From positions 20,805,346 to 20,869,345 of the forward strand of contig CM024766.1 of the NCBI GenBank assembly GCA_014218235.1: a stretch of DNA of 64,000 nt, written 5' to 3'. The stretch is from Colocasia esculenta (Eukaryota; Streptophyta; Magnoliopsida; Alismatales; Araceae). A program made the translations under genes and the position numbers. This document shows positions 58,401-64,000 of the stretch, piece after piece (the first letter of the stretch is position 1; each line of letters opens with the position of its first letter). The notes beneath the pieces were generated by a model. That model was not told where the DNA came from, did no database searches, and saw only the letters and a program-made list of their open reading frames with translations.

Positions 58401-59312
58401 ATTAGTCTGAGGAGTTCAGACGAAATGTACTTTCGTGAAACAGCTACTGTCCTAAAGTGACTATTGTCGTACTCTACCAGTGCACCGTTGTGCAACCATA
58501 CACGCTATCTCGTTACACACTATCTTTTCATACGCTCTACTTGATACTTGCTATCTTGAGTTATTGCGTTCTATCGTGACTTGATCACATTCAAAGTGCC
58601 ATTACTATTTCGATTGACAAAAGTTAATCTAAAGTTCTATACTATTTCGATTGATGAGAATCAATCAAAGTGCAATTTACTCTTTACTTGACCATCTACT
58701 ATCATCTCTTCTTGCTATACATGTCGCTTGCTATTCTTCACAATATCGTTACTTGCTATTGTTGTTGTCATTCTCTATCGTGACTTGACTTTAATCATCG
58801 TGCTATACTTGATTCATCTCCTATTTGAACCATGTTACTTGTGCTATTACTTGCTCGACTTTACATGACTCTCTCTGTCATTAGTTACTCTGCCATTTAA
58901 AGCCTGCTTGACTATTGAGATTTAAGTCCTACCGGGCGTTATCGCTCACCCTTCGTTATTGGTTATTGTGTCTCAAGTAAGTCGGAAAATGACGTTATAC
59001 GTACCAATGGGACAAGACCAGAGTGATGAGTGACCCGGAGTCAAATGATGAAGTTACCCTAGCACAATTGGAGTCTAGTAGTTGTTGCTTTAGATTTCTT
59101 TTCAATGTAATGATGTCATTGAGCCCTATGTATTGGCTCCAAATTAGTGGTTGTAATAGTCTTAGTGATTTTATAATGAAACGAAGAGTTATTTCAACTA
59201 TTGTTCATTAGATGCTCTAATGTTTGTGAAAGTATGCGCACTTGTCGTTACTATACTCGTTGTTCGCGTCTCCCTCCGATTTATTCCGCTGCTAAATTTG
59301 AGGGGCGTGACA
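55457..59312 (+). mobile_element. Solo LTR of the E6 family, inverted
   Basis: TGTAGCAACCTG to GGGGCGTGACA, 3856 bp, flanked by TAGAC (55452-55456 and 59313-59317). It is the reverse complement of the E6 LTRs with moderate divergence. It lies in E6's leader between primer-binding site and gag. It retains CATAAATA at 56227-56234, AAAGGTAGG at 56390-56398, a GTCGCG array at 56938-57290 and the conserved block at 57676-57784. Solo LTRs arise by recombination between the two LTRs of an inserted element. No gene. Confidence 0.92.
56938..57290. repeat. GTCGCG array (solo LTR)
   Basis: About 18 copies of GTCGC(G/A) or TCGCGAC, the longest such array here, in the orientation opposite to the E6 LTR copies. 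Confidence 0.85.
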
Positions 59313-59394
59313 TAGACACGGTCATGGCAGTTCACCTAGAACATCCCTAGACTTAAAATATCCTAATAAGGACATCCTAGGCAATGATACCAAC
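59313..59394 (-). promoter_or_regulatory. E6 leader remnant and primer-binding site
   Basis: 82 bases between the solo LTR and the E6 5' LTR. Minus-strand TGGTATCATTGC (59381-59392) lies 2 bases from the LTR and is a changed form of TGGTATCAGAGC. Confidence 0.75.
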
Positions 59395-62300
59395 TGTCAC
59401 GCTCCTCCAATTTAGCAGCGGAATAAATCAGAGGGAAACATGAACACGAGTATGGTAACGACAATTGCGCATACATTCGCAAACATCAGAGCATCTAATG
59501 AACAATAATTATAATAAACTCTTCATTTCATTATAAAATCATTAAGACCATTACAACCACTAATTCAGAGCCAATACATAGGGCTCAATGACATCATTAC
59601 ATTGAAATGAAATCTAAAGCAACAACTATTAGACTCCATAGTACTAGGGCAACTTCATGAACTGACTCCAGGTCGCTCATCACGCTGGTCCCGTCCCATT
59701 GGTACGTATAACGTCGAGGTCTGACTTACCTAAGACACAAATAACAAATAACGAAGGGTGAGCGATAATGTCTAGTAGGACTTAAATCTCAATAGTCAAG
59801 CAGGATTTAAATGATTAATGCCTTAAATGGCAGAGTAACTAATGATAGAGAGAGTCATATAGAGTCGAGAAAGTAATAGAACAAGTAACATGGTTCGAAT
59901 AGCAGATGAATCAAGTATAGCACATAAATAAAGTCAAGTCACGCAATAGCAAGTAACGTCATTGTCAAGTAATAGCAAGCAACATGTATAGCAAGGAGAG
60001 AGATAGTAGATGGTCAAGTAAAGAGTAAATTGCACTTTGATTGATTTTAATCCATCAAGATAGTATAGCACTTTTGATTAACTTTCGTTATTTGAAATAG
60101 TAATGGCACTTTGGTTATCCGTAGATAGCCGAGAGAGAATATAGTACTTTGAATGCGGTTAGGTCGCGATAGAACACAATAAGTCAAGATAGCAAGTATT
60201 AAGTAGAGCAAGTAGAGAGTACGACAGTAGTCGCTCAATAATAGGACAGTAACAGTTCAGCAACAGTCAGTGGAAGTACAGTAATAGTGCAGTACGTCAG
60301 AACTAATAGACTAATAGTAACAGTGTAACAGTCAGATGTCTAGTTAATTCAAAATAGTCAGTCAAGACCGGTGCAAATGCAGACACCGTCAATAGCCCCT
60401 ACAAGTATTTTTGGGTGGCTCTCCGCCCCGAGGACTAGATGGGAGTCCCTCGGACACTCTTCGTGCTCTCAACAGTATGCATTCAAGTCAGTAGAGTCAC
60501 AAGACCCATTTTAGCGCTAGACAGTCATGAACAGTACAAAACAGTAGGAGCCACACAGCTCAAAGGGTACCAAGAGAGTACTAGATGAATAGACGAGAGA
60601 GACGAGATAGTAGAGTGAACATGAATAGATGAGCGAGTGGAATATAGATGAGAACTTATGGTCATTGCACATGAGATGTCGAGTAACGAGTGAGAGTAAC
60701 AGTTGCACAACACGTGCGTACGGTGTTGGCAGTTAGGTGGAACTCACTACCATTCCACTGGCCATGTTAGGCACAAGTTTAGAGGTCCGGCGTGATTCAA
60801 GATAAGGTAGAGAACAATCTAAGGTCATTTGGATCTTGCTGATCCCTAAAGGGTATCAAAGCTATTAGGGTACAACCAGCTCGTGGACCATGTGGGAATC
60901 CATGGACAGAAGAGTCTTACGGAGGCCTTGAACAAAGACTCACTAGTCCGACAGAAGGAGTATCCAACAGAGAGTTCGTCCAAGTCAAGAGAAAGTGTAT
61001 ATATAGAAGCAAGTGCCCGACATTCTAGAGGAATTCTAGAACAGTGGAGCGTCGATAACGGTATTCCCAAAACATCGCGAGAATCGTAGACAAGTTCATT
61101 TAAAATAGGGCAATTAAATATATAATTGAAATCAATTGCTAGATGTACTATGTGACAATTTTCATGCCAAGATAAGCCATATTGGGGGGTTCACGTGTGT
61201 GCATTGTGTAAGAGGAATTATAGATATAAAAATATCAAGTGCATGTATTTTAAATTACACAACATATGTTCAGTTATAACAAGTGTGTATTACTGCGTAT
61301 AGGACTATTTACAGAGGATATAATCACTGTAGAAAGAAATATCATCAAGATTTATGGGTTTTCAAGCAAAAAGCAAGAACGCGATGCACCCTTGTAAGGG
61401 TCACGACGGGGTTAAGGCAGAATGCGACAGGGTCTTCTGAGGATCACGACAGGTCTATTAGGGCGGGCGGCCAGAATGCGACGGGGTACCCTGTCGAGAT
61501 CAGATCGCGACAGGTTCTTGTGTCGCGACGGCCCTGAGAACGCGGCCTATCGGGCCATCGCATTCTCAGGTTTTGAGCCTGTATTCGAGTGGGAAAAGGA
61601 TAGAGCCTCGGATTGCGGGTCAACCTTCTATCTTTCGACACATGGTCGTTCAGAAAACCATAACTAATTGTATAGTCAATGAAAAATCATGAAACCAATT
61701 GCGAATTGACCTAGACATACATGGGTACTTACAGTAGTTAGGAATTTGAAAACAACCAGAGTTTCGACATGCTTTAATCATAGGAATTCATGATGAATAT
61801 AAAACAATACATAGTTGAGATCAATGATTTAATTCGCAAGTTAGGATGGATGAAAATTAGAGCTTTTAGAGGCAAAATAAGCCTAACTATCATCAGTATC
61901 TCCAATAAAAAATTCATGGCATGGGGTTGAGCGTACATGGAGATCAAGAATTTAGAAGAGGGTTCGTGGTCATGGGGTTCAAAAAACATCGAAAATTAAG
62001 AACAAAGGATTGGGTGAATGAAAAATTATGAAACAAAAGGGGTTTCCTTCTTGATGCTTGGGACAATCTATAATCAAAATTTCATTAATTTTGCTCGTGA
62101 GAATGCCTACCTTTAGTCGTTTTCCTCTTCTAGGGTTAGAACTTGATGAACTCAGGTTGAAGCTTTGATGAAGCCTCCTTCCCACAAATTCTCCTCCTCC
62201 TTGGCCTCCTCTCCACGTCCTGAAACCCTTGGCAACGAGCTAGGGCCGGCCATGGGAGATTAGGAGAGTATTTATGTCTCTTTGGTTTCTATTTCCTAAT

Positions 62301-63051
62301 AGGACTCTAACTCCTATTTAATTCTGAGATTTCCTATTTAATTCCACCTTCCAAGCTTGCCATGTCCAATTTGGGTTAGGTTGGGATCCAAATTCGTGGC
62401 CAACCTATTAGGGTAGGTTTAGGAATCCAAATCCAACACAAACTACTTATTTTAATATTTTAATACCCCTTTTCTATTTAGATAATATTTAAGCTATGAA
62501 TTTAGGGTATTTCTCTATTATTCCTCTTTTTAAAAAATCCCTATTTTGGCGTAATAAATTCTAGAGGGTCCATTTAACAAAGCCCATTCTTAATGGAATT
62601 TAACTTAGGAGAATTCTACATTTAAAATAGGGAAATAATAGAATTTTAGAATTTATTATATTTTTCTTACTTGAATTTATTCATGGGCCATGAGAGGTCC
62701 CTTGGTCCAATTCTAATAATGGGTAATCATTCATGATGTTAGAAGTCTCTCCGACATGTTCGTTTAATTTATGGGCGCGTTGTTTTTCTGTGTTAACGAT
62801 TTTCAGACTTAGTTTCCTAATTTGGATAATTAGTCACGTTGTGACAAATGCTTGGCTAATCAGATTTTTTGCTGTGCGAATTTCTTCATGGAACACTTAG
62901 GGATAATATTTGGGGTTGATTTATAATTTTTACAAAATTTTTTGATGTGTTCTTGCACATACGATAGTGGTACGTATGTTTCTATTAGTCCAATTTAAAG
63001 AAATTATTATTTCAAATTTTTGAAATTTTTGAAATTTTCCAGGTTGCTACA
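59395..63051 (-). mobile_element. E6 5' LTR
   Basis: 3657 bp. CATAAATA (minus strand) at 62279-62286, AAAGGTAGG at 62105-62113, conserved block at 60869-60978, GCGAC array at about 61380-61570. No gene. Confidence 0.92.
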
Positions 63052-63530
63052 CCACACCCCTATAAGGATTTCCACTAGCTTGTTTCCCAAGTACAAGCGA
63101 AAACCCACATACAGACTATTGTTTCTGGGGACAACCTCAACCCCACCTCATTTCCCAAGGACGAGACAACCCGATGTGTATATGCACATGCACTACACAC
63201 CAACAACCAACAACGTGCTCACAAACTGAGAACACACACACAGATGTTTGTGTAAGTTGAAGTACAAATCTCAACCCAAGAACAAGAGAGTAAAGATGAA
63301 AATTGCAGTTCGAAATTCTCATGTTTTGGCGTGGTTGAGAGACGTCGGATAAGAACATAGAAGCTTGCTCAGGCCTTCGAAGACAAAGTACTATGGATGC
63401 ACGATCTTCAGAACATCCAACACCTTGAAATCGCATAACAACCTTTGAGAAAATCACCTGGAAAGTGCTTCGATTTGTTGGTTCGGCCTCTACCCTAGCC
63501 TTGATTAAAATCTCGTTCTCCAACTATGTG

Positions 63531-63538
63531 TATTTATA
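63531..63538 (-). promoter_or_regulatory. E7 TATA box
   Basis: TATAAATA on the minus strand. The repeat cluster lies upstream of it and the primer-binding site downstream, as in E4. Confidence 0.65.
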
Positions 63539-63679
63539 CTACACACCAAAATAGTCTTCTCTCTTTAGTCTTATGACCAAAGGACTTTTCCTTGGCCGTA
63601 CATCAAAAGATAAGATCATGTAAATCCATAAATAGGAAAGAGTCCTATCTAAACTGGAAACTTTGTTTCTAAAGTTAGC

Positions 63680-63910
63680 AAACCGATTTACCAAGATCAG
63701 TCATCCGATTTTTGACTCACATCGACTGATACTTCGATTGGCAAATCGACTGATCGCTCAGTCGTCTGATTCTAGAGTTTCGGTCGATCGACTTTAGGTT
63801 TAGCTTTGGCTGGAGCTTCGGCTGGTGTAGTTATAACATGAACATCCAAAGTACCTTGCTTCGACTAGAGAATCAGTTGACCGATTTCCTCAAGTCGGTC
63901 GTTCGACTTT
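63680..63910. repeat. CGACTGA / CCGATTT cluster (E7 LTR)
   Basis: About a dozen short words around TCGACT, CCGATTT and GTCGTCTGA in 230 bases, several in inverted arrangement (TCGGTCGATCGACT). Confidence 0.6.
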
Positions 63911-64000
63911 GTAAGGCTCTCGAACTTTATTCATGTATGTTTATTTATATGCATATGATAATTGTTGTAAATAGCATGTTTATTTATTTACTTATGTGCA

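Larger units (their letters stand above)
50595..63051 (-). mobile_element. E6: gag-only gypsy element with an inverted solo LTR inside
   Basis: Flanked by CCACA (50590-50594 and 63052-63056). LTRs are about 3.65 kb. Once the solo LTR and its duplication are removed, the internal region is about 1.29 kb with a decayed gag and no pol. It is a distant relative of E1 and E2 by Gag and by conserved LTR blocks. Confidence 0.92.
63057..64000 (-). mobile_element. E7 5' LTR, second piece (runs off the window)
   Basis: Continues the LTR interrupted at 50594. A minus-strand TATAAATA box lies at 63531-63538. A cluster of CGACTGA/CCGATTT words lies at about 63680-63910, upstream of that box in transcript sense. 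The LTR end is beyond the window. The open frame at 63137-63523 is not supported as a gene. Confidence 0.7.

Noticed and set aside
63137..63523. Minus-strand open frame of 128 codons.
   Set aside because: It lies inside the E7 LTR across the region expected for the RNA start and has no family resemblance.

Overview
This window looks like repetitive DNA from a flowering plant, probably pericentromeric or otherwise intergenic. Almost every base can be assigned to LTR retrotransposons inserted into one another. No host gene, tRNA, rRNA or CRISPR array was recognised. The gag and pol proteins are of plant Ty3/gypsy (chromovirus, Tekay/Del-like) and Ty1/copia (Sirevirus-like) type. The species cannot be named from the sequence.

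I read the layout from LTR ends, primer-binding sites, polypurine tracts and 5-bp target-site duplications (TSDs). I numbered the elements myself. Outermost is E7, a minus-strand copia element with a decayed gag at 48739-50284 and an LTR at 50324-50594 plus 63057-64000. E8, a gypsy LTR ending at 48738, sits in E7. E8 is split by E5 (a Sirevirus-like 3' end with env-like coding at 4078-7206 and a 3' LTR at 7665-9679) and by E4 (10335-48577, TSD TTTTC). E4 is a pol-less Sirevirus-like element on the plus strand. E3 (10811-40105, TSD CTAAT, gag-only gypsy, minus strand) sits in E4's 5' LTR. E1 (17592-38116, TSD CATAA, the only element with recognisable pol) sits in E3's 5' LTR. E2 (19931-28975, TSD AAGTC, gag-only, a relative of E1) sits in E1's 3' LTR. 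On the right, E6 (50595-63051, TSD CCACA, gag-only gypsy) interrupts E7's LTR and itself carries an inverted solo LTR (55457-59312, TSD TAGAC). The left edge (1 to about 4077) is the 3' end of a Tat/Ogre-like gypsy element.

Functionally, only E1 preserves the order gag, protease, reverse transcriptase, RNase H, integrase, and its pol is broken by stops and a frameshift. E2 has an intact Gag but no pol, so it could only have moved with enzymes supplied by a relative. Three gypsy elements (E2, E3, E6) are gag-only with LTRs of about 3.7 kb. E4 is a coiled-coil plus zinc-knuckle element without pol.

The most interesting non-standard signals are these: short inverted repeats beside the polypurine tract in every family, with different sequence but conserved pairing; GCGAC/GTCGCG arrays in the LTRs of several families; a block of about 110 nt conserved among LTRs of E1, E2 and E6; a shared gag-to-3'-end junction in E2 and E6; and a near-palindrome of about 3.7-kb LTR arms with an 82-bp spacer.
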